Program-made: the position numbers and the translations under genes
Shown here: in pieces, positions 23,791 to 37,397 of the stretch
Position numbering within the stretch: the first letter of the stretch is position 1
How the letters are laid out: every line of letters starts with the position of its first letter
Notes under the pieces: model-generated
Databases searched by the model: none
The model's input: the letters and a program-made list of their open reading frames with translations, nothing else
What the model was told of the DNA's origin: nothing
Origin: Manis javanica
Lineage: Eukaryota; Chordata; Mammalia; Pholidota; Manidae
Reading direction: 5' to 3'
DNA: 64,000 bases
NCBI RefSeq assembly: GCF_040802235.1
Contig: NC_133169.1
Span: 44,523,034-44,587,033 of the forward strand

Positions 23791-25055
23791 ATACATTTGC
23801 AGTGTATGGACAGGTATGCTTACATACATGTATATACATACGGTTCTGAGATTAAATTTCAAGTAGTAAATTTAGTACTTATAAATGAGATATTACAACT
23901 AAAATTAGTGATAACTACAGTAGAAACATCAGGTGTCCACATAAAACTACCACTCCACAGAAAATATTAACATGCATATTTAACTCTTTCTCACTCCTCC
24001 CCGGAACTATTGGTACCACTCTTCCCTGGTTCTCCCCCATTTCCTTCTCAGTTACTTTTTCAAACTCCTCTTCCTCTACTGAACCCGAAAAGGTGGCATT
24101 CTCTGTAAGAAAGGATAAGGAAGTTCTTCCTAGTCCCCTCTCCCTCTTACTCTACACACACTACTTCACGTAAGTTCAACTTCTACTTCTACCTATAAGT
24201 CTACAATTCACAAATTTCTCTAGCAATTCAGATGTTCAATAGGTACTATAAAATCAATATACCCAAACCTAGACTGGTTAAATAGCCCAACCTAGCTCCA
24301 ATGTTCATTTCCTTTCATAGTCCCTACTCAAGCTAATGACATCACTGCCATGCAAACACCCAAGGAAAACGTGGGAGCCGTCTTCCGCGCCCTTATCCTC
24401 CATAGCCAACTGGTCACCAGTCCTACTGGTCCTGCATCCTATGATCCATCCTCTGCTCCACTCCACTGTGACCATCACTTCTCAGATGGATTACTCAGCT
24501 GAGTGCTCACTTAGCTTTACATCTTAAGTTGTACCACTGTTAAAATTTATTTAAGGTAAAATTAATGGATTGCATTTCCAGACCACTCAGGATTTTAATC
24601 CTATCAATACAGTTATCACTTTTTAAATAATTGTCAGTGAAAAAAATCTCAAGTAGCCAAATGACTTTCTGAATTACTATGAGGAAAAAAACACTCAGTT
24701 TCTCTGTAACTGAATAATGAAAGTGAGGAAATGGTTCTGATCCATTTATCCAAAAGGTGAATGTAACAGGCATGGGTATCCTCTCTGAGCAGAGTCAGCT
24801 TCCCCTGGTTTCTCTACACGCCCATGAGAAATCAGCCGTGGAAAAATGGGAGAGAGCTCTTCAGCTGAGGTCTGGGAACAACTCTAAGGAGGAAAGATCT
24901 GCAGCTCGTACCACTGAGTGGCAGAAACTTTCCCCATGCCACTCCTCCCCACTCCAGGCAGGGCAGGGCAGGGTGGGGAATAAAGTGGCAATCGTGGTAG
25001 GAATTTTAAAGGGTTAAAATTTTTGTACTAATAGTAATAATAATAAAGTAATATA
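23791..25055. other. Intronic sequence, partly pyrimidine-rich
   Basis: Positions 23980-24530 are pyrimidine-rich and look like an old interspersed repeat that I cannot name. Positions 24760-25000 are somewhat G-rich with no gene feature. Confidence 0.4.
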
Positions 25056-25200
25056 TATAAAATACTTTAATTCATAAGATATATAGCATTAGATAATACC
25101 ATTTGAACCTTTCAATAATCATGGTATGTAAGATAATCAACACAGGTATCATCATCCCCATTTCCACAATAAGGTAAAAAGTTAGGAGTGGGGTGGGCAC
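25056..25200 (+). repeat. MIR-like fragment
   Basis: The text 'atcatggtatgtaagataatcaacacaggtatcatcatccccatttccacaataaggtaaa' is close to the MIR 'tattatccccattttacagatgagg' region. Confidence 0.5.
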
Positions 25201-26309
25201 AATTCTGCTTCCAAATATAGGTAGCCCCAGGAAGTGTAAAGAAATAGGTCAGTTCTTAGGATTCCTAATTTACTTCTTACCAAAGATGACACACTTCATG
25301 AATCTAGGTCTAATTGGAGCATCTCATTTAAAACTGAGGGACAGAGAATAGAGTTCTACTCACACTGAAGAAGAAAGGAGCTGTATGCCTTGTGCCTATG
25401 CCCTGACATCAGAAATTATTATATGTGGTACTTAGGTCCTGAAATGTGCAAGTCATGAATGATGAATGCAGGGAGTCCTGGCTTCCTGGGACACAAAGCA
25501 AAGGACCTTCAGAAAGACTAAAGAATTGTCAAAGCCACAACTCTGATCCCAAATATTAAAGCTAAAATTCCCTGAAATTAACCAAACAGATGAGCTATAT
25601 CAGTCTTTGGAAATAAATCCCATTCTGTCCTAACATCATCTCTTAACAGATTGAAAGACAGTTGAAACTTTAAAAAAAAAAAGAGTTAAACATTAACTTG
25701 CATCTTGCTTCTGGTCTCATTACCACCACCACCACCACCACCACCATCACTAATTTGATGATGGTAGTGTTGAAATAGCAGAAATAGTAATGGTCGAGTT
25801 TACAATCTATGAAGACTTAAATATACACTGTAAAATTGAGGTCTTATATAACGATCTGCTGGGTTGAGGACCTTGAGGAGCAGAATCGATGAGGTGAAAA
25901 AGCTCGCAGCTAAACCATGCCTACCATAAATAACGGTGTCAGGAGGCAAACTCCACATTTTTCTATTAATTTATGCACACTGACTTATAAAATTTGTGGG
26001 ACAAACTCTCCACTAGTTATGGGATAACAAAAAGAACAGAAGTTGTGATTAAACATATTCGCAGAATTCATAATTTTTAAATCTGAAAATAAAAACTTAG
26101 TAAACCATATATACCAGAATTTTAGCAGCGTTCAAGAATAAGGTCAGACTACTTAAGAGTAATTTTGGGATTTTACTCAACAAGACCTTTATACAGCCTT
26201 ACTGCAGGGTGAAATTAACATCAAAATAATCTTCCATACTCTGAACTCACAAAAAATTCACTCCTTGAGCAAGTAAAGCTACTTTAACTTGCCTGCACAC
26301 ATTTAAGAT
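25201..26309. other. Intronic sequence, no gene seen
   Basis: Apart from the ACC microsatellite there is only non-coding AT-rich sequence. Confidence 0.45.
25722..25749 (+). repeat. (ACC)n microsatellite
   Basis: Nine consecutive ACC-type triplets, the last with one change (ATC). Confidence 0.95.
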
Positions 26310-27515
26310 GGCTTATTTCACTGAGCATAATACCATCTAATATATATATATATCTAAATATATCAACATTATTGCAAATGGTAGGATTTCTTGTCTTTTT
26401 ATGTCTCAATAATATCCATCGTGTATTATGTACCACATATTCTTTATCCATTCATCTACTAATGGAAACTTAGGTTGCTTCCAAATCTTGGCTACAGTGA
26501 TTAACAGGGGTGCATATGTTTTTATGAATCTGGGATCTTTTTTCTTCATGTAATTTCCTAGGAGTGGAATTCCTGGGCCAAATGGTATTTCTATTTTTAG
26601 TTTGCTGATGCACCTCCATATTGCTTTCCACAACAATTGAACTAATTTACATTCCCACCAATAACATAGGATGCTTCTCCATTCTCCACCTGCTCACCAG
26701 CATTTGTTGTTCCTTTTCTTTTGGATGGTGACCATCCAGTGTGATTTTAATATGCATTTCCCTGATAATTAGCGATGTGGGGCAACTTTTCATGTGCCTA
26801 TTGGCCATCTGAATTTCTTCTTTGGAGAATTGTCTATTTAGATCCTCTGCCCAATTTTAATCAGTTTATTTGCTTTTTGGGTGTTGAGGCATGTGAGTTC
26901 TTTATATATTTTGGAAGTTAACCCCTTACGGATACATTGTTTACAAATATATCCTCTACACTATAGGATGCCTTTTTGTTCTACTGATGTGTCCTTTGCT
27001 GAACAGAAGCTTTTTAGCTTGATGTAGTTCCATTTGCTCATTTTTCTTTTGTTTCCCTTGCCGAAGAAGATATGATCATGAAAAAGTTGCTCACATTTAT
27101 ATTCAAGAGATTTTTGCCTATGCTTTCTTCCAAGAGTTTAATGGTTTCATGACTTACATTGAGGTCTTTGATCCATTTCAAGTTTACTTTTGTGCATGAG
27201 GTGAGACAATAATCCAGTTTCATTCTCTTACATGTAGCCGTCCAGTTTTGCCAACACCAGTTCTTTAAGAGGCTGTCATGTCCCCATTCTATATACACGG
27301 CTCATTTGTCATATATTAATTGATCATATATGATTGGGTATATATCTGCACTGTATATCCTGTTCCATTGATCTATAGGTCTGTTCTTGTGCCAGTACCA
27401 AATTGTCTTGATTACTGTGGCTTTGTAGTAGAGCTTGAACTCAGGGAGCATAACTTCCCCATCGTTATTCTTCTTTCTCAGGATTGCTTGGCGATTGGGA
27501 GTCTTTTGTTGTTCC
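26310..27515 (-). mobile_element. L1 LINE fragment (ORF2 C-terminal part), inverted
   Basis: Minus-strand text gives ORF2 C-terminal motifs: KLDYCLTSCTKVNLKWIKDL (within 27123-27223) and INVSNFFMIISSSARE upstream of its end. It stops at the 'gattgcttgg' point at about 27515 where another L1 3' end starts. A (TA)n tract at 26339-26352 interrupts it. Confidence 0.9.
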
Positions 27516-27869
27516 ATATTAATTTCTTTTCATTAAGGTATTATTGATATACACTCTTATGAATATTTCATATGAGAAAACAATGTGGTTACTACATTCA
27601 CCCATTCATCCAGTCCTCACCCATAACCCATTGCAGTCAGTGTCCATCAGTGTAGTAAGATGCCACAGATTCGCTATTCACCTTCTCTGTGCTACACTGC
27701 CTTCCCTGTGACCCCACACACAATGTGTACTAAACATATCCCCCTCAATCCCCTTATGTGTCCCTCCTGACCTGCCCTCCCACATCCTTCCCCTTTGGCA
27801 ACTGCTAGTCCTTTCTTGGAGGTCCGAGTCTGCTGCTGTTTTGTTCTTTCAGTTTTGCTTCTTTGTTAT

Positions 27870-30800
27870 ACTCCACAAATGAGGGAAAGTCATTTGGCAC
27901 TTGTCTTTCTCCACCTGACTTATTTCACTGAGCATAATATCCTCCAGCTCCATTCGTGTTCTGGCAAATGGTAGGATTTGTTTGTTTCTTATGGCCAAAT
28001 AGTATTCCACTGTGTATATGTACCAACTCTTCTTTATCCATTCATCTACTGATGTATACTTAAGTTGCTTCCATTTCTTGGCTATTGTAAATAGTGCTGC
28101 AATAAACATAGGGGTGCATATGTCTTTTTGAATCTGAGAACTTTATTCTTTGGGTAAATACTTAGGAGTGGGATTCCCGGATCAAATGGTATTTCTATTT
28201 TCAGTTTTTTGAGGAACATCCGTATTGCTTTCCACAATGATTGAACTAGCTTACACTCCCACCTGCAGTGTAGGAGGGTTCCCCTTTCTCCAAATCCTCA
28301 ACAACATTTGTTGTTGTTTGTCATTTGGATGGTGGAGATCCTAACTGGTGTGAGGTGATAATTCATTGTGGTTTTAATTTGCATTTCACTGATGATTAGT
28401 GATGTGGAGAATCTTTTCAAGTGCCTGTTGACCCTCTGAACTTCTTCTTTGGAGAATTGCATGTTCATATCCTCTGCCCATTTTTTCATAGGGTTATTTG
28501 TTTTTGGGTGTTAAGACGTGTGAGTTCCTTATATATTTTGGATGTTAACCTCTTGTCAGATATGCTGTTCAAAAATATATTCTCCCATACTGCACGATGC
28601 CTTTTGTTCTGTTGATGATGACTTTTGCCTTACAGAAACTTTTTAGTTTAATGTAGTCCCATGAGTTCATTTTTGCTTTTGCTTCCCTTTCTCGAAGAGA
28701 TGGGTTCAAGAAAAAGTTGCTCATATTTATATTCAGGAGATGTTTGCCTATGTCGTCTTCCAAGAGTTTTATGGCTTCATGGCTTACATTCAAATCATTG
28801 ATCCATTTCGAATTTACCTTTGTGTATGGGGTTAAACAATAATCCAGTTTCATTCTCTTGCATGTAGCTGTTCAGTTTTGCCAACACCATTTGTTGAAGA
28901 GGCTGTTATTTCCCCATTGTATGTCCATTGCTCCTTTATCGTATATTAAATGACCATATCATTTAATATATGGTTGGGTTATATCTAGACTGTATACTCT
29001 ATTCCATTGGTCTGTGTGTCTGTTCTTGTGCCAGTCTCAAGTTGTCTTGATTACTGTGGCTTTGGGGTAGATGTTGAAGTCAGGGAGTGTAATCTCCCCA
29101 ACTTTAGTCTTCCTTCTCAGGATTGCTTGGCTATTCGGGGTCTTTTGTGGTTGCATATGATCTTAAGAACTCTTTGCTCTAGTTCATTGAAGAATGCTGT
29201 TGGTATTTTGATAGGGATTGCATTGAATCTGTAGATTGCTTTATGCAGGATGGCCATTTTGACAATATTAATTCTTCCTATCCATGAGCACAGGATGTGT
29301 TTACATTTATTGATATTTTCTTTAATTTCTCTCATGAGTGTCTTGTAGTTTTCAGAGTACAGGTTTTTCCCTTCTTTGGTTAGGTTTATTCCTAGGTATT
29401 TTATTCTTTTTGATGCAATTGTGAATGGAATTATTTTTTGATATCTCTTACTGCTAGTTCATGGTTAGTGTACAGGAATGCAACAGATTTCTGTGTATTA
29501 ATTTTCTATCCTGTAACTTTGCTGAATTCAGATCTTAGATCTAGTAGTTTTGGTTTAGATTCCTTAGGGTTTTTTAGGTACACTATCAGGTCATCTGCAA
29601 ACAGTGACAGTTTAACTTCTTCCTTACCAATCTGGATGCCCTTTATTTTTGTGTTGTTTAATTGCTGTAGAGAGGACCTCCAGAACTAGGTTGAATAAAC
29701 GTGTAGAGAGGGGGCATCCTTGTCCTGTTCCTGAACTTAAAAGAAAGGCTTTCAGCTTCTCACAGTTAAGTATGATGTTGGCTGTGGGTTGTCATATATG
29801 GCCTTTATTATGTTGAGGTTCTTGCCCTCTATACCCATTTTGTTGAGAGTTTTTATCATGAATGGATGTTGGATTTTGTCAAATGCTTTTTAGGCATCTA
29901 TGGAGATGATCATGTGGTTTTTGTCCTTCTTTTTGTTGATGTGGTGGCTGATGATGGATTTTCGAATATTGTACCATCCTTATACCCCCAGAATAAATCC
30001 TACTTGGTCATGGTGGATGATGTTTTTGATGTATTTTTTAAATCGGCTTGCTAATATTTTGTTGAGTACTTTTGCATCTAGGTTCATCAGGGATATTGAT
30101 CTGTAATTTTCCTTTTTTGTGGTGTCTTTGCCTGGTTTTGGTATTAGAGTGATGCTGGCCTCATAGAATTAGTTTGGAAGTATTCCCTCCACTTCTACTT
30201 TTTGGAAAACTTTAAGGAGGATGGGTATTATGTCTTCAGTAAATGCTTGATTAAAATTCAGCAGTGAAGCCATCTGGTCCAGGGATTTTCTCCTTAGGTA
30301 GTTTTTTGATTACCCATTCAATCTCATTGCTGGTAATTGGTCTGTTCAGATTTTGTTTCTTTCTGGGTCAGCCTTGGAAGGTGATATTTTTCTAGAAAGT
30401 TGTCCATTTCTTCTAGATTATGCAGTTTTTTGGCATGTTAGTTTGCATTGCAATCTCTGATAATTCTTTGTATTTCTGTGGTGTCCTTCATGATTTTTCC
30501 TTTCTCATGTTTGATTCTGTTTATTTGAGTAGACTCTTTTTTTTCTTGATAAGTCTGGCTTGGGGTTTATCTATTTGATTTATTTTCTTGAAGAACAAAA
30601 TCTTGCTTTCATTGATTCTTTGTATTGTTTTATTCTCCTCGATTTTATTTATTTCTGCTCTAATCTTTATTATGCCCCTCCCTCTACTGAATTTGTGTCT
30701 CCTTTGTTCTTCTTTTTCTAGTTTCATTAATTGCAAGATTGGTGTTCATATGGGATTGTTCTTCTCTCCTGAGGTATGCCTGTATTGCAATATACTTCCC

Positions 30801-31684
30801 TCTTAGCATGGCTTTTGCTGCATTCCACAGATTTTGGGGTTCTGAATTACTGTTTTCTTTGCCTCCATATATTGCTTGATCTCTGTTTTTATTTGGTTAT
30901 TGATCCATTGGTTATTTAGGGGCATGTTGTGAAGCCTCCATGTGTTTGTGCGATTTTTTGTTTTCTTTGCAGGATTTATTTTTAATTTCATACCTTTGGG
31001 GTCTGAAAAGCTGTTTGGTACAATTTCAATCCTTTTTAATTTACCAAGGCTCTTTTTGTGGCCTAGTATATGATCTATTCTTGAAAATGTTCCATGGGCA
31101 CTTGAGAAGAATGTGTATCCTGTTGCTTTTTGGTGGCATGTTCTACAGACGTCTCTTAGGTCCATCTGTTCTAACATGTTGTTCAGTGCCTCTGTCTCCT
31201 TACTTATTTTCTGTCTGGTTGAACTGTCCTTGTATTGAGTGGTGAGATCAAGTCTCCTAAAATGAATGCATTGCATTCCATTCCCCCTTTCAATTCTGTG
31301 AGCATTTTTTCACATTTTTGAGTGCTCTATGTTTGGTGCACGGACATTTCTAATGATTACATCCTCTTGTTGGACTGACCCCTTCATCATTATGTAATGT
31401 CCGTCTTTTGTTTTCTCCTGTGACTTCCTTTGTTTTGAAGTCTTTTTTTATCTCATACAAGTTCTGCAACTCCTGCTTTTTTCTCCCTGTTTAGCTTCAT
31501 GAAATATCTTTTTCCACCCCTTGATTTTTAATCTGTGTAGGTCTTTGGGTTTGAAGTGAGACTCTTGTGGGCAACATATGTATGGGTCTTGTTTTTTTTA
31601 TCCCTTCTGTAACTCTATGTCTTTTGTTTGGTGCATTCAGTCCTTACAATTAGGGTTATTATCGATAGATATGTACTTTGCCAT
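27870..31684 (-). pseudogene. L1 ORF2, broken
   Basis: It starts in 'aaagcctgcaATGgcaaag' on the minus strand. Endonuclease text includes KISKETEALNNMLEQMDLRD (about 31130-31245); the reverse transcriptase region (29438-30060) and the C-terminal part ([20 protein letters not shown] at about 28790-28853) follow. Frames change often and stops are common. Confidence 0.88.
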
Positions 31685-31989
31685 TGCAGGCTTTAGATTT
31701 GTGGTTACCAAAGGTTCAAGGGCATCGTCTTTAGCATCTAACAGTCTAACCTAACTTGCTTATCATGCTTTTCCAAACACAATTTAAAGAAATTTTTTCT
31801 CCATTTTCTTCTTCCTCCTCTCTTTATATACTAGGTGTCATATTCTATCCTCTTTCTGTATCCCTTCACTGATTTTGAGGGTAGTTGATTTAATTTCCCA
31901 CTTGCTTAGCAATTAATTGGTCTACTTTCTTTACTGTGGTTTTATTTTCTGTGGTGACAGCTATTTAGTCTTTATAGCACTCTCATCTA

Positions 31990-32790
31990 GAGCAGTCCCT
32001 CCGAAATGCACCAGAGAGATGGTTTGGTTTCTCGGAGGTAAATTCCCTCAACTTTTGCATTTCTAGAAATGGTTTAATACTTCCATCAAATTTAAATGAA
32101 AATCTTGTCAGGTACAGTATTCTTTATTGGACGCCCTTTTGTTTCATTGCATTAAATGTATCATGCCACTCCCTTCTGGCCTGTAAGGTTTCGGCTGACA
32201 AGTCTGATGACACCCTGATGGGTTTTCCTTTGTATCTGGTTTTTTTTCTCTCTCTGGATGCTCTGAATACTCTGTCCTTGTCCTTGACCTTTGCCATTTT
32301 TATTATTATTTCTCTTGGTGTTGTCTTCCTTGGGTCCCTTGTGCGTTGGCAGATCTGTGCACCTCCGTGGCCTGAGAGAACATTTCTTTCCCCAGGTTGG
32401 GGTGTTTTCAGCAAATATTTCCTCAAAGACACTTTCTGTCCTTTTTTACTTTTCTTTCTCTCCTTCTGGTACCCCTGTAATATGAACATTGCTCCTTTTG
32501 GATTGGTTACACAATTCTCTTAATATGCTTTCATTCCTAGAGATCCTTTTTTCTCTCTCCACCTCAGGTTCCTTGCATTTCTGTTCCCTAATTTCTATTT
32601 CATTTATCATCTCCTTTACCTCATCTTATCTGCTTTTTATATCCCTCCATTGTATGTTTCATTTAGATGCTATATTTTTCAAAGTTCTGTCTCTTTGTTG
32701 AAAACCTCCCTGAGGTCTTGAAAATTTTTCTGTAGGTCTGTGAGCATGTTTATGATTTTTATTTTGAAATCTTTATCAGGAAGATTGGTG
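31990..32790 (-). pseudogene. L1 ORF1, broken
   Basis: The best part (32124-32489) reads, on the minus strand, RDPRKTTPREIIIKMAKVKD, then KGKPIRVSSDLSAE and LQARREWHDTFN, the ORF1p C-terminal domain. Upstream coiled-coil sequence is present but out of frame with stops. Confidence 0.85.
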
Positions 32791-32879
32791 ATTCAGTTTC
32801 ACTTAGCCTTCTTTCTGTTATTTGAGGGATTTCGGTTTGTACCAGATTTTTTACCATTTCATATTTCTAATGAATCCTA

Positions 32880-33840
32880 CTGAATAGTAACTTTGTGTAG
32901 GCAGTGGCCTCTAGTGCCCAGAAGCTCTACTCTCCAGAGCTGTCCAGCCCCTGGAGCAAAGGCAGGGGTCAGAGGTGCACAGGGCCAGTGCCTTCTGGTA
33001 AAAAAGAGCACTTTCCCATCTTCCTGGCCACAGTGCCTGGCTCCAATGCCAGGGCCAGTGGGTCAAGAGTGCAGGATGGATTCTCTACACTACACCCTTG
33101 TTGGTGCTGTAGGTGGGTCTGCCTCTGGCTGGCCTGGGATGATGTTGGGGTCAGGAGGTTTGTGAACTGATGCTGGCTGGGAAGAAGGAGCCACAGGCTG
33201 CCTATTACACTGGGTAGGCCTTTGCACTGCGTTGCCAGCCAGGGGAATGAAGTGCATGGAGCTTCTGAAAGTTCCCAATCTGCTCTGCTGAGTGTGCCAG
33301 GATGATTTTGTGCACCTGTCTTTTCTCCTGGCAGCAAGCTCTGTATAATCTTTATCTCTTTAGCAGCCTTCTCATTGTTAGGAAGTCTTTCAAAGTGCCT
33401 GCCTTTCTTTTGTCCCAGTGTAGCTAGCTGTAGGGACCTGTTTTCCACTAGTAGGTAGAATATAGTCTTTCTAAGTGTTCTGCCTTTCTTTGCTTTCCAA
33501 CCCCTCTAATCTGAGGAGAATCATGTAATGTGGGTTCCTGCTCCCAGAGCAGATCTCCAGGGGTGGGTATTTAGCAGTCCTGGGCTTCTACTCTCTCCCC
33601 CCTCCATTTCTCTTCTTCCCGCTCGTGAGCGTAGGTGGGAGAGGGCTTGTATCACATGGGATCACATTTTTCTTTACCCTTTCCATGAGGTCTTCTCTTT
33701 TCCCCAGATGTAAGCTGTCTGTTGCATTCTTCTTTTCAATGGTTCTTTCAGGATTAGTTGTATTTGCTGTATTTTCATGTTATACATGGTTTTGGGAGGA
33801 GGTTTCTGCCTCACTTCTCATGCAGCCATCTTGTTTAATC
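32880..33840 (-). mobile_element. L1 5' UTR (older subfamily), no monomers
   Basis: GC-richer sequence between ORF1 and the 5' end. It shows no tandem monomer array, unlike positions 1-795. Confidence 0.75.
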
Positions 33841-36800
33841 CCCATAAGACATTCTTAACAAAAATTTTGCCTTCAGTTTTTCCATCACTTTGTCCTATAT
33901 CAGTTGCTAACCAAGTTGGTAGTACCAGCATATACACCAATATTTAACAAAAACTCTAAATTCCCTTAAAGTTCAAAGTCTTGTTCATATCCCATGTCTA
34001 CCATAATCTTCACTCATTTTACCAGCTAGATATGATCCTAAACCTCCAAATTTCCTAGAACTTTATGCATATCCCTCTTTAGAACTTAACACTTTCTACC
34101 TTATAATAAATGATCTAGAACCAGCATTATCTACTGAACCCAAGGTCCTTAAATCTGATCTGCTAGTGGATAAGCAGGAGGTCTAGGCCTCTGAAGCAGG
34201 ACTCAGTAGCAGAGCTATATGTCGGAACTGACACAGATGGTGCACAGCAGAAGTGAGGAAGAACCAGTCAGCAAACTGGTGAAAAATAAGAACAAACTGG
34301 TACTCAAGGAGGAAGGAAGCGGGACTTGAGAAAATATCTGAAGGAGTGGCCCAACACAAAAATAGGATCCACAGAGAAAGGTTGGTAAGAGAAAACAGAG
34401 GAGGTAATAGGAGGGTTAGCATGGCAGAGCCTGGAAAGATCCCATGGCAACAGTGTAGCTCAGTCCTTGACCAAGCCCGTTGGCTAAGGCCCTGAAGGTT
34501 CTGCATTCTTTGGAACACTTAAGGGGAAGGAAAATGTCTTACAAATGTGAATTTAGAGTAGAAGAGTTGGAGTGAAGTATGAACTTGACATTTTCTAGCT
34601 GTATGACTTGGCAAGGCAATCACTCTGAACTTCAGTTTCCTTTTCCACAAAAAAAAAATTAACACCTGTGCACATAGTCATTCTAAAGAATAAATAATTT
34701 ATGTGAAAGTACTTTACAACTTTAAGAATACAAATGTAAGGTATTATTAAAATGCCATAGTATTCTGCTGTGTAAATTAATTTTACACATTTTCTTTAAT
34801 GTGGAAAATTTTGCAGACCCATATCTAGGAATGAACTTTTATTATGATTGGATAGTGATCATTTTACCATAAAACTTAAAAAATCTATTTGAATATAAAT
34901 ATGTTGAAGGGTATTATTCCACTATAATATTATTTGATTTCTCAGTATGAATTTATCCATTATATTTTCTGCTTTTATTGTGTAGAAAGAACAATCCTCG
35001 ATCTCCTGTCCACCTCTGACCCCTCGCCACCCCATCCCTGTGGACGTGTGTGTGTGTCTATTAATTACCTGTCAGGCCTCTGAAGCCATTCCAGACAAAA
35101 TTTATTAAATCTTACCTTGACTAAACTAATCTTCAATTTCATCAAAAGTTGTGGAGTATTCAAAAAATCTAAGTTCCCTTTCATTTGTTTAATTAGTGGA
35201 TCATTTTCGGTCTTTCCTCAAAATATTATGAAATTTTAGAAAAACACTTTTAAAATGAGATATTTAATAAAAGGTAATGGAGAGCAATGAATGGGAAAAG
35301 GAAAATACTGACATGTGAGGAATCTCTAGAGAAATGACAGAAATTTTTGTTTAATAATACCATTAAAGTTCTACTGGAAGATGAAAAAAATAGATATTTG
35401 ACCTAGCATCCTATGAAACACCATCCATTTAAGTTCTGGTGTTCAACGTAAATGAGGTTTGAGTTAAGCATGAGTGAAAAACAAGTGCTTAAGTTTATAC
35501 ACTTGCAAAAAAATAGTGGGATTTTATGCAATATATTCTACATACCTGATTGCTTTTATAAGTATTAGGATAAATAACACATGAACTATTGAACAATAAA
35601 TCAGATGAAAATGAAAGAAAACATTATGTTGTGAAACCTAAACACATAAACTTTTATTTGACCATCATACCTCAACAAAGTTGGGTGAAAAAAAGAACTA
35701 GTATTAGTTAATAAGAAATTAAAAGAAAACTAAAAACAGTATTAACTTATATTTAGAATGAGCTTCATCACTACTTTTTCTATATTGGTACACTGTAATC
35801 TCTTATTACCTAAGGGGAAAATAAACAGAGGAAATCTGAAAATAACTATTAATTTAAAAATTTAAATTAAAAATTGAGGATGATGACTGAAGTGGCTGCT
35901 GCTAGAATTTTACTACTACTTTAGGATTCTGAATAAATTAATAATTTACAAGCCTCTGAGTAAATTTGAATACTTCAGAGAAAATAAATATGAAAGAGTG
36001 TTTGAATATAAAACTGATATTCCCTTACTAAATGCTTCCTAATGTAACATTTTCTGGAATATTATCATCCAAGGCAAAACATCAAGTATGAATAAATCAA
36101 CAAGAAAGAATAACTTATGTAAGTGCAATGACAGTTTCAGCTAATTCAAACAGACTTTGAAGCTAAAGCCCTTAGCAGTCAGCACCTTCCCCTTTATTTA
36201 AAAAATAATACTAAATCACCGATTAAGCAGAGTTTAAGTGTATACATCAAAGGATCAAAAATACTGAATACTCAGTTAAAAATAACTTCCAAATCCTTAA
36301 AAACTGGTAGGAATCAAGTGATAACCCCAAATAAAATATCAAAATCTAATAGAACTGATTAAATATTTTAAAGTAACTCACTTGAAATTGCACAGAAGTC
36401 TGTATCTTTATATTAGAAAATGCAAGCTGTTTTTTATCACTCTTTTGCTTTGAAATCATTCCAAAATTTAAAAGATATATATCTTCTAAAAATTTACTAA
36501 TTTAAAAAAGTATTAGTAATATTTAATAACTAATAATTTAATACTTAAGAAAATATTCAATTTTTAGAAAGAATACATTATTTGTTTTAAATCATTTTTA
36601 TATCCTATACCAGTTGCATTAGGTAATATTTTAATGTCAGTGATTTGAGACCAGTAATTAGCTGTATAGGACATGGAATAACATTACTCCTAGTGTTCAC
36701 ACTAATTCTCTAAACAATGAACAGTGATATTATCAAAACCACACTCATGAAAAATCTACTTCAAGTACTAAATGACATTTCTCTCAAATTTACCCTTACA

Positions 36801-37311
36801 AAAAGTATTGAATCATCATGCTTATTTTATCATATATACTCATAAACAAAAGCAAACATGCACAATTTTAATATATTTTAATGTGCACATCAAAATACAG
36901 TACACTTTCATTAATTAACAGCAGCTATATCTACAGGAATTTTTAGGGAACAGAAATTGTCTTTATAAAAAGATATTCTTAAATCCACACAAATTAAAAA
37001 TTCTTCAAAGGAACTTAAGTTTGAGGACAATTACAGCTGAGAATACTACATTATTTTTTATTTTGAACCAATGTAAATCTGATTAGTTAGTATGACATCA
37101 ATTTACTGAATAATCATAGTATAGAAAGAGCTAAATATTCATATTACTCTTTTAAGTACAAGATTAACCATTTAAAGCATAGAATCACTAGTAAAACTAA
37201 TTATAACATAAAGGTAAGTAGAAAATAAACCAAAAAAAAAACTTTGCTTGTATATACTTCAAAAATGATGTAATTAGACATTTTAAGAAGGTAGCTCTCT
37301 TTAATACTTAC
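33841..37311. other. Intron of UBR3-like pseudogene
   Basis: Besides the MIR at 34570 I see a GC-richer unassigned block at 34130-34520 that may be an old LTR or other repeat, a short (TG)n at 35046-35057, and otherwise AT-rich sequence without exon features. Confidence 0.45.
34570..34725 (+). repeat. MIR SINE
   Basis: Order of 'ctagctgtatgacttggcaag', 'tctgaacttcagtttccttttccac' and 'ataaataatttatgtgaaagtac' is MIR. Confidence 0.8.
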
Positions 37312-37397
37312 TTAAACAAGACCTTTTGCCAGCTTTGCTTGCACCACCTGAGCACAAATTGCCTCCTCGAAGAATTAATTCAAGTTCCAAATTGGTT
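37312..37397 (-). pseudogene. UBR3: UBR3-like exon (TNLELEL)
   Basis: Read in the phase that completes AG|A, it gives RTNLELELILRGGNLC, then SGGASKAGKRSCL. Human has H for L in ELIH and T for K in GAST. Borders ttacag and gtaagt are good. In the frame actually delivered by the shifted preceding exon it reaches TAA after about eight codons. Confidence 0.88.

Larger units (their letters stand above)
27516..33840 (-). mobile_element. L1 LINE, nearly full length, inverted, inactive
   Basis: On the minus strand this has a 5' UTR (about 33840 to 32880), ORF1 (about 32790-31990), ORF2 starting at ATG 31684 and ending near 27870, and a 3' UTR to 27516. The 5' end resembles the start of the L1 at 52960 (AAGATGGctgCATGAGAAGTGAGG), so both are one subfamily, different from the monomer-bearing L1 at 1-6140. 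All frames are broken many times, so it is old. Confidence 0.92.
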
